Shown: positions 24,504-33,319 of the stretch, in pieces | Layout of the letters: each line of letters opens with the position of its first letter | Numbering within the stretch: the stretch's first letter is position 1 | Assembly (NCBI RefSeq): GCF_012641395.1 | Contig: NZ_JABAIH010000006.1 | Coordinates: 310,001 to 374,000, forward strand | From: Rhizobium sp. P32RR-XVIII | GTDB taxonomy: Bacteria; Pseudomonadota; Alphaproteobacteria; Rhizobiales; Rhizobiaceae | Length of the DNA: 64,000 nt | Direction of reading: 5' to 3' | Notes under the pieces: model-generated | Databases searched by the model: none | Told to the model about the DNA's origin: nothing | Seen by the model: only the letters and a program-made list of their open reading frames with translations | Position numbers and translations under genes: made by a program

Positions 24504-25169
24504 ATGATACCTTCGAGTCTCTTCCACGATCTCATCGATGCCCAAATCGCCTTCAAAGTCGTGCAGAGGAACCTTAACGGTCCGAACTTCGTCTTCAGCG
24601 TACCGCGGGCGAAGGACGGGCAACTCCGGCTGACGATGCTTGGAGGTCAGGCCCTCGTCGGTTCGACGGAAGCCGTGCTGGCTCGCCTGAACGCGCTTCT
24701 CTGCGAGAACGCCACGAGCCAGCCGCAGACGCTGTCACTCAGGCATGCCCCCGCCTCGGATAGTGGCAAGATCATAAGTTTTGTGATCCGTCCCGAGGCA
24801 GACAAGGGCAGGCAGCAGGGTATTCCTGACGAACTGTCTGTCGAATGCCATATCATGACTGGCGACTATCCGAACGTCGACCGCGAGATGGCGGTGGTGA
24901 GTGCAGTTGTAGGGAAGAAACAGAGCCTTCACCTTATGGAACTGGTTGGCAAGGACAACTTCCAGGAGATCAGCCGGCTATCCCCTCATGCCCTTCCAAG
25001 GGAAATCCACGAGAAACTGGCGACGAATGGCTATTACGAAGAAAGCTTCGTCGCCCTGTATGGAGAGGAGGCTCTCGAGAGAGCAAAAATAGAGCTGGAG
25101 GCGGCCTACAGTAACTGGACCGCCGCCGTCCTCGACGTCCTACACGCGCGTCGTCAAGGACTGATGTAG
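24504..25169 (+). CDS. Hypothetical soluble protein, 221 residues
   Basis: Starts MIPSSLFHDLIDAQIAFKVV at ATG 24504, preceded by AAAGGA; the longer frame to 24363 has no site. The N-terminal part (about 1-120) is beta-rich. The C-terminal part (about 130-215) is helical, with PREIHEKLATNGYYEESFVALYGEEALERAKIELEAAY. No signal, membrane helix or catalytic motif I recognise. Neighbours on both sides are accessory genes, so no context clue. Confidence 0.65.
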   Translation: MIPSSLFHDLIDAQIAFKVVQRNLNGPNFVFSVPRAKDGQLRLTMLGGQALVGSTEAVLARLNALLCENATSQPQTLSLRHAPASDSGKIISFVIRPEADKGRQQGIPDELSVECHIMTGDYPNVDREMAVVSAVVGKKQSLHLMELVGKDNFQEISRLSPHALPREIHEKLATNGYYEESFVALYGEEALERAKIELEAAYSNWTAAVLDVLHARRQGLM

Positions 25170-25238
25170 TCTCTAGAAGCGTTGCGGACTGGCTCCGAGG
25201 CCATGATGAGGTCGCGTCGCAGCGCCGGCGCGTAGGAG

Positions 25239-25727
25239 CTATTGCCGGAAAGATGCGGCAAAGACTTCGGCCAGCCGCTCGATCCCCGCCTGATCGTCTT
25301 GATCGAAGCGTGATGGAATCGGGCTATCGAGATCGATGACGCCTATGATCTCGTCCGCATGTCGAATTGGCACCACCAGTTCCGAGCGCGATGCCGCATC
25401 GCAGGCGATATGGCCTGGAAATGCGTGAACGTCCTCCACCAGGATGGAAGCCCGCTCGTTGACGGCGGTCCCGCAAACGCCGCGACCGACAGGAATGCGA
25501 ACGCAGGCCGGCTTGCCCTGGAACGGTCCGAGCACCAGTTCGTCGTCCTTCAGGAAATAGAAGCCCGCCCAATTGAGGTCCGGCATCATCTGAAACATCA
25601 GGGCCGACGCATTGGCGGCATTGGCGACCGTGTCGGTTTCTCCTTCCAGGAACGCCTGCAGTTGCTGCGCCAGCACACGGTAGAACTCCGGCTTGTCGGC
25701 GGTCTCGATCAACGCTGTCTGGAACAT
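25239..25727 (-). CDS. Free methionine-(R)-sulfoxide reductase (GAF domain)
   Basis: Reduces free Met-R-sulfoxide with thioredoxin and so protects against oxidation. 162 residues, the usual length for fRMsr. It is a single GAF domain with WAGFYFL, LGPFQGKPACVRI, GRGVCGTAV and FPGHIACDAASRSELVVP; the three cysteines match the catalytic and resolving positions of the family. ATG 25727 follows AGGAG; the frame open to 25883 has no site. Confidence 0.9.
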   Translation of the reverse strand: MFQTALIETADKPEFYRVLAQQLQAFLEGETDTVANAANASALMFQMMPDLNWAGFYFLKDDELVLGPFQGKPACVRIPVGRGVCGTAVNERASILVEDVHAFPGHIACDAASRSELVVPIRHADEIIGVIDLDSPIPSRFDQDDQAGIERLAEVFAASFRQ

Positions 25728-26080
25728 TGCCACGCTCCTATCTTCATATCCTAGCCCGATGTAGGCTCTCTCTTCTTCTTTGCCAATGGCCCAAGCGCGG
25801 GCGATATGCGGACGCTCCACCGCCTGCCGGCATTTTGCGGTGGTCGTTGTGTTAAGAGTTTCGACTTCGGTATCGTAGCGCATCGACTAGCACGGCGAAT
25901 GCCGAGGTAGGCTGCCGTCGGTTTACCGGAACTGTGCGCCTCGATGCGCAGTTCGCTGGCGACAACGCGGCTCGGGTTGGCGGCGCTGCCGTGACCCTTG
26001 ACCGGGTGCCCGAACCAATTGGCATACGCATCCCTTGGGGTAGATGCTGATCGTCACGTCCGGACTAGGCTGGCAGCAGC

Positions 26081-26320
26081 GGCAGGCTTACGATCGAGGT
26101 CGACAACGCCATTCTCGCCAGCGCGAGGGGGTCGGTGCGCGACAGTATCTCATGCTGGCTGTGACCGACACCGGCTCGGGCATGTCGAAGGACGTCACGG
26201 CAAAGGTGTTCCACCGGCACGGATCGGGGCCTGGAGCTGGAGGACTCGTCCGGGACGGCGCCGCTGCCGAAACCGCATGGCATGGACGAGCTGAAGGCGG
26301 CGCTGGAGGCGGTCGAATAG
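26081..26320 (+). pseudogene. Relic of a hybrid histidine kinase
   Basis: Pieces of one protein occur in three phases. GRLTIEVDNAILASARG (N-box side of the ATPase domain) starts at 26081. QYLMLAVTDTGSGMSKDV (the D-x-G-x-G box) lies at about 26140-26195. Then LPKPHGMDELKAALEAVE and a stop end the frame at 26320, as at the end of a receiver domain. The region between is missing. It was probably a light- or stress-type hybrid kinase as common in rhizobia. The upstream 25884-26080 shows no more of it. Confidence 0.7.
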
Positions 26321-26383
26321 CAGGCGCATGTCTCGTCGCAAAACTCGGCCAGCCGGGCGACGCCCATGCGTTCCATTTCTCTC

Positions 26384-26409
26384 GGAACAATTCTCCAGCT
26401 CGTGCTGTT
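26384..26409 (+). promoter_or_regulatory. EcfG-type promoter of the GH13 gene
   Basis: GGAAC (26384-26388), 17 bp, TGTT (26406-26409). The start codon is at 26439. It lies just behind the kinase relic. Confidence 0.6.
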
Positions 26410-26438
26410 GCGCCTCGATCGACACACTGGAGGCGCTT

Positions 26439-28100
26439 ATGATCAACGACCTTTGGTACAAGAACGCCATTGTCTATTGCTTGTCCGTCGAGACATTCAT
26501 GGACGCCAACGGAGACGGGGTAGGCGACTTTCAAGGGCTTGCGCGGCGCCTGGACTATCTCGCGGGCCTGGGCGTTACGGCGATCTGGCTGATGCCGTTC
26601 CAGACTTCGCCGGGCAAGGATGACGGTTACGATGTCTCCGACTACTATAATGTCGATCCCCGCTATGGCACGCTTGGTGACTTCGTTGAATTCACGCATG
26701 GAGCCAAGCAACGCGGCATCAGGGTTCTGATCGACCTTGTGGTCAACCACACTTCGGATCAGCACGCCTGGTTTCAGGAGGCGCGGCGCGACGAGAACTC
26801 CCGCTATCGCGATTGGTATGTGTGGTCGAAAGAAAAGCCGAAGAACGCTGACGAGGGAATGGTGTTTCCCGGCGTCCAGAAGACGACCTGGACTTATGAC
26901 GACAAAGCCAAGGAATATTACTTTCATCGCTTCTACGAGTTCCAGCCCGACCTCAACACGGCAAATCCGCATGTCCAGGCGGAAATCCTGAAGATCATGG
27001 GATTTTGGATACAGCTCGGCGTCTCCGGCTTCCGGATGGATGCCGTGCCGTTCGTGATCGGCACGAAGGGCGCGGACGTCACCCGGCCGCAAGAGCAATT
27101 CAATATGCTGCGGACGTTCCGCGAATTCCTGCAATGGCGACAGGGCGACTGCATCATCCTCGCCGAGGCAAACGTACTACCGAAGACCGATTTGGAGTAT
27201 TTCGGGCAAGATGGCGACCGGATGCACATGATGTTCAATTTCCAGGTCAATCAGACGCTGTTCTACGCACTCGCGAACGCTGATTGCCAGCCGCTCGTGA
27301 AAGCTCTGGAGGCCACGCGCACGCGGCCCGAAACCGCCCAATGGGGTCTCTTCCTCAGAAACCACGACGAGCTCGATCTCGGCCGCTTGAGCGAAAAGCA
27401 GCGCGACGCAGTGTTTGCGGCGTTTGGACCCGAGAAAGATATGCAGCTCTATGATCGCGGGATCAGAAGGCGTTTGGCGCCGATGATGGACGGCGACGAA
27501 GACCGAATACGCATGGCATACAGCCTGATGTTTTCGCTGCCCGGGACCCCCGTGCTACGCTATGGCGACGAGATCGGCATGGGCGACGATTTATCGCTGC
27601 CGGAGCGCAACTGCGCACGCACGCCGATGCAGTGGTCGACCGAGCCCCAGGCAGGATTCACGAAGAGCGGCAAGCCGGTGCTGCCAGTGATATCCGGTGG
27701 ACCCTATGGCTACGAGCACATCAACGTGGCGGATCAGCGAAAGAGCCCGGAGTCCATGTTGAACTGGATGGAGCGGCTGATCAGGATGCGCAAAGAAGCT
27801 CCTGAAATTGGCTGGGGCGCGTACACGTGCGTCGAGGTTGACCAGAAGGGTGTCCTGGCAATTCGCTACGACTGGCGCGACAATTCGGTCCTCGTTGTTC
27901 ACAATCTCAACTCGAAGCCTGTGGAGGTGGAGATCGATCCCGGCGTCAAGGATACCGGAGACCTTCTGGTCGACATTGCGGATGGGAGCGACAGCAAGGC
28001 GGGCGAGGGCGGCAAACATTGCCTCTATCTCGAGGGCTTTGCCCACAAATGGTTCCGCGTCGGAGGCCTCGATTACCTGCTTCGTCGCACCGAGCTTTGA
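26439..28100 (+). CDS. Trehalose synthase-like GH13 alpha-glucosyltransferase/hydrolase
   Basis: A 553-residue GH13 enzyme. Its N-terminus (LWYKNAIVYCLSVETFMDAN...GVGDFQGL) is that of maltose-to-trehalose isomerases (TreS). Catalytic residues are visible: nucleophile in GFRMDAVPF near 200, acid/base in LAEANVLP near 243, and the third Asp in NHDELDL near 310. A C-terminal beta domain follows. No kinase fusion is present. Trehalose is a stress protectant, and the EcfG-type promoter 30 bases upstream of the GGAGG-ATG start fits. A plain alpha-amylase cannot be excluded. Confidence 0.85.
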   Translation: MINDLWYKNAIVYCLSVETFMDANGDGVGDFQGLARRLDYLAGLGVTAIWLMPFQTSPGKDDGYDVSDYYNVDPRYGTLGDFVEFTHGAKQRGIRVLIDLVVNHTSDQHAWFQEARRDENSRYRDWYVWSKEKPKNADEGMVFPGVQKTTWTYDDKAKEYYFHRFYEFQPDLNTANPHVQAEILKIMGFWIQLGVSGFRMDAVPFVIGTKGADVTRPQEQFNMLRTFREFLQWRQGDCIILAEANVLPKTDLEYFGQDGDRMHMMFNFQVNQTLFYALANADCQPLVKALEATRTRPETAQWGLFLRNHDELDLGRLSEKQRDAVFAAFGPEKDMQLYDRGIRRRLAPMMDGDEDRIRMAYSLMFSLPGTPVLRYGDEIGMGDDLSLPERNCARTPMQWSTEPQAGFTKSGKPVLPVISGGPYGYEHINVADQRKSPESMLNWMERLIRMRKEAPEIGWGAYTCVEVDQKGVLAIRYDWRDNSVLVVHNLNSKPVEVEIDPGVKDTGDLLVDIADGSDSKAGEGGKHCLYLEGFAHKWFRVGGLDYLLRRTEL

Positions 28101-28246
28101 GAAGACAATGGGGATGCCCTCCCGATGGCGATCGGATCGAGCGGCGTTCGCCGTGTCATCATCTCGCGCCGTGAAAGATGATCCCGACGGTCTGGCGCAT
28201 GCCGGAGCGGACACGGCTTAGGCCGTGGCGCAGGTTCACGCGGTCG

Positions 28247-29272
28247 TCATGCTGCGGCCTTCGTGGCCTCGCCTTTGGAGCGCAGCGCGGCGACAGCCAC
28301 ATGAGAGACAACGGCAATCGACCCGAGGACGACGATGTAAAAGAAGAGAAAGCCGAGCGCGGACTGCGGCCGACCGATCGCTTCAACCCCATGGCGGAGC
28401 GCGATCAGGACCGGATAACTCAGCATGTAGAAGCCGTACGCAAGACGCCCGGCCTGCCTCGCGACGCCGCGGAGCCACAACGGGTTGGTCGCCGTCGCCG
28501 AGAGCAGGACGACAATCGGCATCGCGACGACCAGCAGAGGAAGGCTGACATACTTCGACGGCAGCAGCATCATGGCGAGGAAGGCGCACCACATCAGGAG
28601 CGGATTGAGACGCGGCAGCTTATGTCCCCAGCGCTGGACAAGGTGGTAAGCCAAGGCGCCGTAGAAGAAGCCGAACAGGCATCTCGGATACCCGCCCCAG
28701 TAGGACTGTGGTTGGTAGCCCATGTTCGGATTTCGGGCGAGGAACGCAACTGCGAGGCATAGCAGACCCGCGGACAAGACCAGCGGAATGAGCAGATGAA
28801 GGTTTAGCCACTTCCGCAGGAGACACAGCATAGCGAAAGCATAGACCTCAAGCGCGATCGCCCAGGTCGGCGGGTTGAGTGGAAATACGTAGGCCGGATC
28901 TACGAAGGTCGGCAGGAAGAACGGGTTGAACGTGACCGCCTGCTGAACGACCGGCCATGGCCATTCGACCGATCCCACCTCCGCAAGGATTGCCGCGACG
29001 GAAAGGCTCATCAGAATTCCGAGAAGGTAGAGAGGATATATCCTGGAAAGCCGGCCCCAGATCAGGCTCTGGAAGGTGGCGGTCCGTCCTCCCTCCGCCA
29101 TCAGCCGTCCGCAGAAATAACCTTCGATGGCGAAAAAGAAATCGATGCTCAACTGGCCCTGCGTGAACGGGTCTTTGAATAGCCCCTCCGTCCAATGCGA
29201 GGTGAAGATCATGATGGGAGCTAGGGCCTGAAGGCCCGTCAATGCGATCGTGTTATCGTGGTCCGATGACAT
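28247..29272 (-). CDS. Acyltransferase 3 family membrane protein (OafA/YrhL-like)
   Basis: A 341-residue protein with about ten membrane helices. The family opening is modified but recognisable: ALAPIMIFTSHWTE keeps the H for the usual conserved His, followed by SIDFFFAIEGYFCGRLM (usually VDLFFVLSGFL) and RLSRIYPLYLLGI. Such proteins O-acetylate or O-succinylate envelope polysaccharides. It faces the polysaccharide flippase gene across an 820-base gap, so a role in exopolysaccharide or LPS decoration is plausible but inferred. Confidence 0.85.
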   Translation of the reverse strand: MSSDHDNTIALTGLQALAPIMIFTSHWTEGLFKDPFTQGQLSIDFFFAIEGYFCGRLMAEGGRTATFQSLIWGRLSRIYPLYLLGILMSLSVAAILAEVGSVEWPWPVVQQAVTFNPFFLPTFVDPAYVFPLNPPTWAIALEVYAFAMLCLLRKWLNLHLLIPLVLSAGLLCLAVAFLARNPNMGYQPQSYWGGYPRCLFGFFYGALAYHLVQRWGHKLPRLNPLLMWCAFLAMMLLPSKYVSLPLLVVAMPIVVLLSATATNPLWLRGVARQAGRLAYGFYMLSYPVLIALRHGVEAIGRPQSALGFLFFYIVVLGSIAVVSHVAVAALRSKGEATKAAA

Positions 29273-30097
29273 CGTTTTCCCCTACGCTGCTCGGGATCAA
29301 TGGTGGTCTCCGGCGACGACGCGGTAACTTCCGGTCGTCTCATGAAGGCAAGGAAGATTGCCCGTTTGCCCCCGTCCCCGCGCTCAATGCAGGTCATCTC
29401 GGCGCGCCAAATTCGAGGCGAGCGTTGCAGGCTGGTAGACAAGCAATTTTGGCATGCGAATCCATCACTCCATCCTCATACGCAACCAGGAACTGCAGGA
29501 AAGGCTTTCACGGATCTTCGAAAATTTCAACCCAAAAAACAGCATGCAAGCCCGAAGAAAAAAATTAGAACTTGGAAGTCAAATATTAGGTCGATCTCGA
29601 AGCTGCCCTCAGCGCCACTCTGACAAGAAGCCAATGGCGAAGACAAGAAACGTCTTAAAGCCAAGCGTTTCTAAGAAAATTCGAAAGAATACTTATTATG
29701 TATTGCGAGTAATGGAGAAGTATGCCATTAATTACCGTGAACATGGATCCCACACTCGTGGGTGGCTATCCCAGCCGCCGATCCGCTGGGCAACCTCTAA
29801 GCAAGCACACCGCGCGTATCATTTCGGTGGATAGCCCAGGTTGGAGTGCGACTATGTTCTTCACCCCGTAAGTTTATCTTCCCTTACTGTCGCCAAGCGA
29901 TTTGCATCGATTATGCACGCTGAATGGTTGCAGTATTGCTTATGGTTTGACTTTTAAGTGCAGAAGCGTATGCGCGTTTTGCGTGTATTGCTATTGCGTT
30001 TTGGTGCCGAAATTTTTCGGCGAAAAGCGTCCGTTGGCGCGCCGGGAGGGCGGCCGATGATGTCAGGAAATACACATCATGCTTGGTAATCGTGTTT
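29273..30097. other. Long AT-rich intergenic region
   Basis: About 825 bases, noticeably lower in GC between 29520 and 29720 and around 29930-30010. It holds a possible 49-codon gene (29722-29871), a short perfect hairpin GCCGAAA-TT-TTTCGGC (30007-30022), and a basic 126-codon frame (29454-29834) that I do not trust. Confidence 0.5.
29722..29871 (+). CDS. Possible small protein, 49 residues
   Basis: Begins MPLITVNMDPTLVGGYPSRR, with GGAG six bases before the ATG. No family recognised. The composition is not obviously coding, and there is no operon partner. Listed as doubtful. Confidence 0.3.
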   Translation: MPLITVNMDPTLVGGYPSRRSAGQPLSKHTARIISVDSPGWSATMFFTP

Positions 30098-31633
30098 ATG
30101 AGCGTCAATCATTATAGCGGGCACGCCGATGCGGACCGGTTGGAGGAGGTCGGTAAACCAGTCGGCGGGTCAAGGAAGCCGCTGTCGAGCCGTGCAACGT
30201 CTGCGGGGGCATGGGCCATCGCCGGCAAGCTCGGCGCCAAGCTGATCGATCTCGGAACACTGGTCATTCTGGCCCGCTACCTGACGCCCGCGGACATGGG
30301 TCTGATCGCGATGGCCATGACGGCCGTCCTCATCATCGAGGCCATTCTCGACCTTCCAATCGCCGCGGCGCTTCTGCGGACCCAGAACCCCACCGACGAT
30401 ATGTTCGATACTGCGTTCACGCTTGGCGTGATCCGTGGTCTCGTCATCGGCCTGATACTTGGAATCCTGGCCTGGCCCTTGTCGCAGTTCTACGGGTACC
30501 CCGAGCTCGCCGCTGTCATCGGAATCCTCAGCTTGGCACCCGCAATGCGGGGGATGGCGAACCCAAGGATGATCGTCTTCGCGCAGCATTTCGATTTAAG
30601 ACGCGATTGCGCCATCGACGTCGCATCGAAGAGTTGCGCCTTTCTCGCCGCGGTCACCGTCGCCATCGTCTTTCACAGCCACTGGGCCATCGTTGCCGCG
30701 ATCATCGCGACGCCGCTTGCCGGTCTCATCCTGTCGTTCACCTTCGTCCCCGTCGCGCCAAGGCTTACCCTTGTTGAGTGGCGTTTCTTCTCGAGCATCT
30801 TCGGATGGAATACGCTTACGCAATTCATCTCGGCGCTGAACTGGCAGCTCGAGCGCCTTATGCTCCCCCGCTTTATCCCCGTCGCTCCCTTCGGCCAGTT
30901 CACTGTCGCGACGGACATCAGCGCAATTCCCCATCAGGCAGTCGTCCAGCCGTTGGTGAAGCCGTTGGTCGCGACCTTTGCACGCTTTGAGGATAAGAAG
31001 GAGCTTGGCATCATCTACTGCCAGGTGGTCGGAGGCTACGTGCTTTTCCTAGGGCTGGCCTTCATGATCATGGGTGCTCTTGCGGAGCCGTTGATCGCTA
31101 TCGTCTTCGGTCCTCAATGGCTGTCCGCAGCGCCGATCCTGACCTGGCTGGCGATCATCAACATTATCGCCATACCGCTTCTGCCCCTGGTGCCGCTCGC
31201 GCTCAGGCTTAACCAGATGCATTTCCTCACAATCCGGATGGCGGCAGAGATGGCGGTCAGGATCCCGCTGACACTCGTCTGCATCGCCCTCTATGGAGTG
31301 AACGGAGCTCTCGTGGCTCAGACCGCCGCGGCTCTTGCCGTTCTGGCGATCGTGCTTTGGAGCGTTCGCGAGATGACGGGCGCAAGCGTGATCGCCCAGG
31401 TGGCCGCGTTCATACGGCCGCTAACCAGCCTCGCGCTCACCTTTGCGCTTTTCAGATATGCCTCGCCGTTTCAGTTTGAGGGACAGGATATTTTCGCCCA
31501 CCTATGGCGAGCCTCCGCCGCATGCGCCTTGATGATCGCGTGTTACGGCGGGCTGACGGCAGCCCTTTGGGGGCTCGCGGGCCGGCCAGAAGGCGCGGAA
31601 ACCTACGCAATCAGAAGAATTTTCAGGGCGTGA
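30098..31633 (+). CDS. Polysaccharide flippase (Wzx/oligosaccharide transporter family)
   Basis: A 511-residue polytopic membrane protein of the MOP superfamily (Wzx/RfbX-type). The soluble N-terminus of about 40 residues precedes a first helix pair with WAIAGKLGAKLIDLGTLVILARYLTPADMGLIAMA, the hallmark start of lipopolysaccharide biosynthesis flippases. About 12-14 helices follow, ending in a basic tail. It would move lipid-linked oligosaccharide across the inner membrane. ATG 30098 is preferred over TTG 30083. No glycosyltransferase is next to it, which is unusual for this class. Confidence 0.87.
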   Translation: MSVNHYSGHADADRLEEVGKPVGGSRKPLSSRATSAGAWAIAGKLGAKLIDLGTLVILARYLTPADMGLIAMAMTAVLIIEAILDLPIAAALLRTQNPTDDMFDTAFTLGVIRGLVIGLILGILAWPLSQFYGYPELAAVIGILSLAPAMRGMANPRMIVFAQHFDLRRDCAIDVASKSCAFLAAVTVAIVFHSHWAIVAAIIATPLAGLILSFTFVPVAPRLTLVEWRFFSSIFGWNTLTQFISALNWQLERLMLPRFIPVAPFGQFTVATDISAIPHQAVVQPLVKPLVATFARFEDKKELGIIYCQVVGGYVLFLGLAFMIMGALAEPLIAIVFGPQWLSAAPILTWLAIINIIAIPLLPLVPLALRLNQMHFLTIRMAAEMAVRIPLTLVCIALYGVNGALVAQTAAALAVLAIVLWSVREMTGASVIAQVAAFIRPLTSLALTFALFRYASPFQFEGQDIFAHLWRASAACALMIACYGGLTAALWGLAGRPEGAETYAIRRIFRA

Positions 31634-31657
31634 GGGGCAAGTTGCGTTGAGAACAGC

Positions 31658-31869
31658 GTTGTGAGTTCCGGCGCAGATAAAGACTGTGTCTATGAAAATT
31701 CGTACATGACCGTCGATGCCGGAAACAGCAATGACGAAGTCAGGACCAGCGGCTATTCAACGTGAACACGGGTAACGGCAATGACCTCATGGCGACCCTG
31801 GGTTATTCTCAGGTCGACGGTGGTGCCGGCAAAGCCGCTGCTGTCGCTTTGGTACAGGTATCGGCTTAG
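31658..31869 (+). pseudogene. Relic of a Gly/Asn/Asp-repeat protein
   Basis: Two phases together read a repeat protein: YMTVDAGNSNDEVRTSGYS up to a stop at 31763-31765, then, one base out of phase, VNTGNGNDLMATLGYS and QVDGGAGKAAAVAL up to a stop at 31867-31869. The repeated GNxND...GYS pattern is that of beta-solenoid or RTX-like surface proteins. One frame change near 31757-31765 and the lack of a start make it a fragment. The rest of 31634-32005 contains nothing else. Confidence 0.6.
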
Positions 31870-32005
31870 GCGCGGGCTCGGCGCAAGCCCGCAGGTGGAA
31901 ACAAGCGCACATTTGAAGAGAGAGGCGCCACCGGGCATGGACACGCCCGGGCTTTAGTCGCAATCTCATGGAACGAGGACCAGCAATCGTAGCGAGCGAC
32001 ATGCT

Positions 32006-32031
32006 GGAACCAAGCGGCAAGCATGTCCGTT
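32006..32031 (+). promoter_or_regulatory. Consensus EcfG promoter
   Basis: GGAAC (32006-32010), 17 bp, CGTT (32028-32031); exact. The start codon of the 108-residue gene is at 32064. Confidence 0.7.
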
Positions 32032-32063
32032 TCGGTCCTGAACCTTAACGAAAGGAAGGCACT

Positions 32064-32390
32064 ATGCGCATCGTTGGAACACAGGTCATACCTGCTGGTG
32101 GCGGGAAGGCCGGCTTCACGGTCGAGTTCGTTTGCGACGGAGGCGAAATCGTCTCGGTACAGCTGCCGAACGATGATCAGCGCTCGCTCAACCGGCAAAA
32201 TGCGATAGACAAGGCAAAGGAGCTGATGAGCCGGATCTCATCCTCCGATACTCCCGAGGGTGGGGCAACGAGCGCTCGCTCGCCTTCTGATCGATCGGTG
32301 CTCGAGGAGGAATTGGATGAAGGGCTTGAGGAAACGTTTCCGGCCAGCGATCCGGTCTCGGTAACGAACCCTTCTATTTCAAAGCACTAG
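32064..32390 (+). CDS. Small acidic stress-type protein
   Basis: A 108-residue protein in two parts. Residues 1-60 form a small beta-alpha unit (MRIVGTQVIPAGGGKAGFTV, then VSVQLPNDDQRSLNRQNAIDKAKELM). Residues 75-105 carry the acidic motif LEEELDEGLEETFPASDPVSVT, a tail seen in several small rhizobial proteins. Function unknown. AAAGGAAGG precedes the ATG. An exact stress-sigma promoter lies 33 bases upstream, and a strong terminator lies behind. Confidence 0.75.
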   Translation: MRIVGTQVIPAGGGKAGFTVEFVCDGGEIVSVQLPNDDQRSLNRQNAIDKAKELMSRISSSDTPEGGATSARSPSDRSVLEEELDEGLEETFPASDPVSVTNPSISKH

Positions 32391-32430
32391 AAGGCGCAAA
32401 TCGCCGCCCGGATTGGGCGGCAGTGAAAGA

Positions 32431-32463
32431 AAAGGCGAGCAGCCGCCGGCTGCTCGCCTTTTT
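32431..32463 (+). terminator. Strong terminator, overlapping the end of a minus-strand gene
   Basis: Perfect 14-bp stem (32431-32444 with 32448-32461), GCC loop and a run of T to 32463. The complementary strand also gives a T-run, so it may work both ways. Confidence 0.9.
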
Positions 32464-32578
32464 AGCGATATGTCATCAGCAGGGGAATGCCGACGGCAAG
32501 GCAAACGAGAACAACGGCGCTCGCGATCCGCAAGATACGGAGGCGCCGTGTACGCTCCCCACTCCAATCATAAGTCAT
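32462..32578 (-). CDS. 38-residue single-pass membrane protein
   Basis: Starts at ATG 32578 with GAGGAG eight bases upstream. The product begins MTYDWSGERTRRLRILRIAS, a soluble Arg-rich stretch, and ends with one hydrophobic helix (about residues 20-36) and a short Arg tail: an N-in topology with positive charges inside. The TAA stop lies within the T-run of the convergent terminator. Too short for standard gene calls; ribosome-binding site, topology and position all support it. Confidence 0.6.
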   Translation of the reverse strand: MTYDWSGERTRRLRILRIASAVVLVCLAVGIPLLMTYR

Positions 32579-32698
32579 AGCCGGTCTCCTCGGGATTGGG
32601 AGTTAGAGCCCGGTCCGCCGGGTTCAATAGGTATGGCACAACTTGCTTGCGTAAGGCTGATCTAAATTATCACTGTAATAATTAGGGAATTCGCAGCT

Positions 32699-33256
32699 TC
32701 AGTCGCCAAACCGTAGCGCCCAGCGGCTGCCGTTGTGGGTCATGCGCACGACGGACAGCGGCTCGACATCCGTCAGCCAGAAAGAGGATAGTGGTGCCTG
32801 CAGCACATTGAGGATCGCGGTGCGTATCAGCGTCGCGTGACTTATCGCGACGACGTGGCCGCCGAGCGCTGATTGCGGTTCCATCCACGCGGCGGCTCGC
32901 GCTGCGAGCTGTTTGAGATCTTCGCCGCCGTGGGGCGCTGATTCAGGATTGCTCATCCAGGCAAGCAGGTTTTCGGGTTCCTGCATTTGCAGATCGGCGA
33001 TGGTCATCCCGCTCCACCGGCCGTAATTGCAATCGGCAAGCAGCGGATCGGGAAGAGCAGAGAGCGAGAGCGCTTCGGCTGTCTGGCGTGCGCGGAGTGC
33101 CGGGCTGGCCAGGACGCGATCGGCGCGTTGCAGCCGCTCTGCCATTGCGCGCGTCTCTGCGATGGCTTTTTCCTCAAGCGGTTCGTCGAGGGGAAAACGG
33201 CCAGAGCGGTTGGCGCTCGTCAGCCCGTGGCAGATCCAGGTGAGGCGGGTGTGCAT
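32699..33256 (-). CDS. Histidine phosphatase family protein (CobC-like neighbourhood)
   Basis: A 185-residue histidine phosphatase-fold protein. The signature that is normally RHG reads CHG (TWICHGLTSANR, residues 7-18): the catalytic His stays, the phosphate-binding Arg is Cys. The second Arg (SPALRARQTAEAL) and second His (ISHATLIRT) are present. ATG 33256 (MHTRLTWICHG) is chosen; the longer frame adds 41 residues without homology and would enter the riboswitch region. Divergent from cbtBA, so a role in cobalamin metabolism such as alpha-ribazole phosphatase is possible but not shown. Confidence 0.82.
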   Translation of the reverse strand: MHTRLTWICHGLTSANRSGRFPLDEPLEEKAIAETRAMAERLQRADRVLASPALRARQTAEALSLSALPDPLLADCNYGRWSGMTIADLQMQEPENLLAWMSNPESAPHGGEDLKQLAARAAAWMEPQSALGGHVVAISHATLIRTAILNVLQAPLSSFWLTDVEPLSVVRMTHNGSRWALRFGD

Positions 33257-33319
33257 TCCTGGTTCTCCGGAATTCCGATGGGGAGGCGGATGAAGTTTCG
33301 TTGACAGTTTTCCACGCGC

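Noticed and set aside
25920..25965. Inverted repeat around GGAACTG...CAGTTC that also looks like a GGAAC promoter
   Set aside because: The -10 position reads AGTT, and nothing starts downstream except the kinase relic.
20244..26440. Genomic island integrated at tRNA-Met
   Set aside because: The accessory content fits, but no integrase and no repeated tRNA 3' end (T-arm to CCA) was found in the window.
29454..29834. 126-codon basic plus-strand frame in the AT-rich gap
   Set aside because: No ribosome-binding site and no domain; its end overlaps another doubtful small frame.
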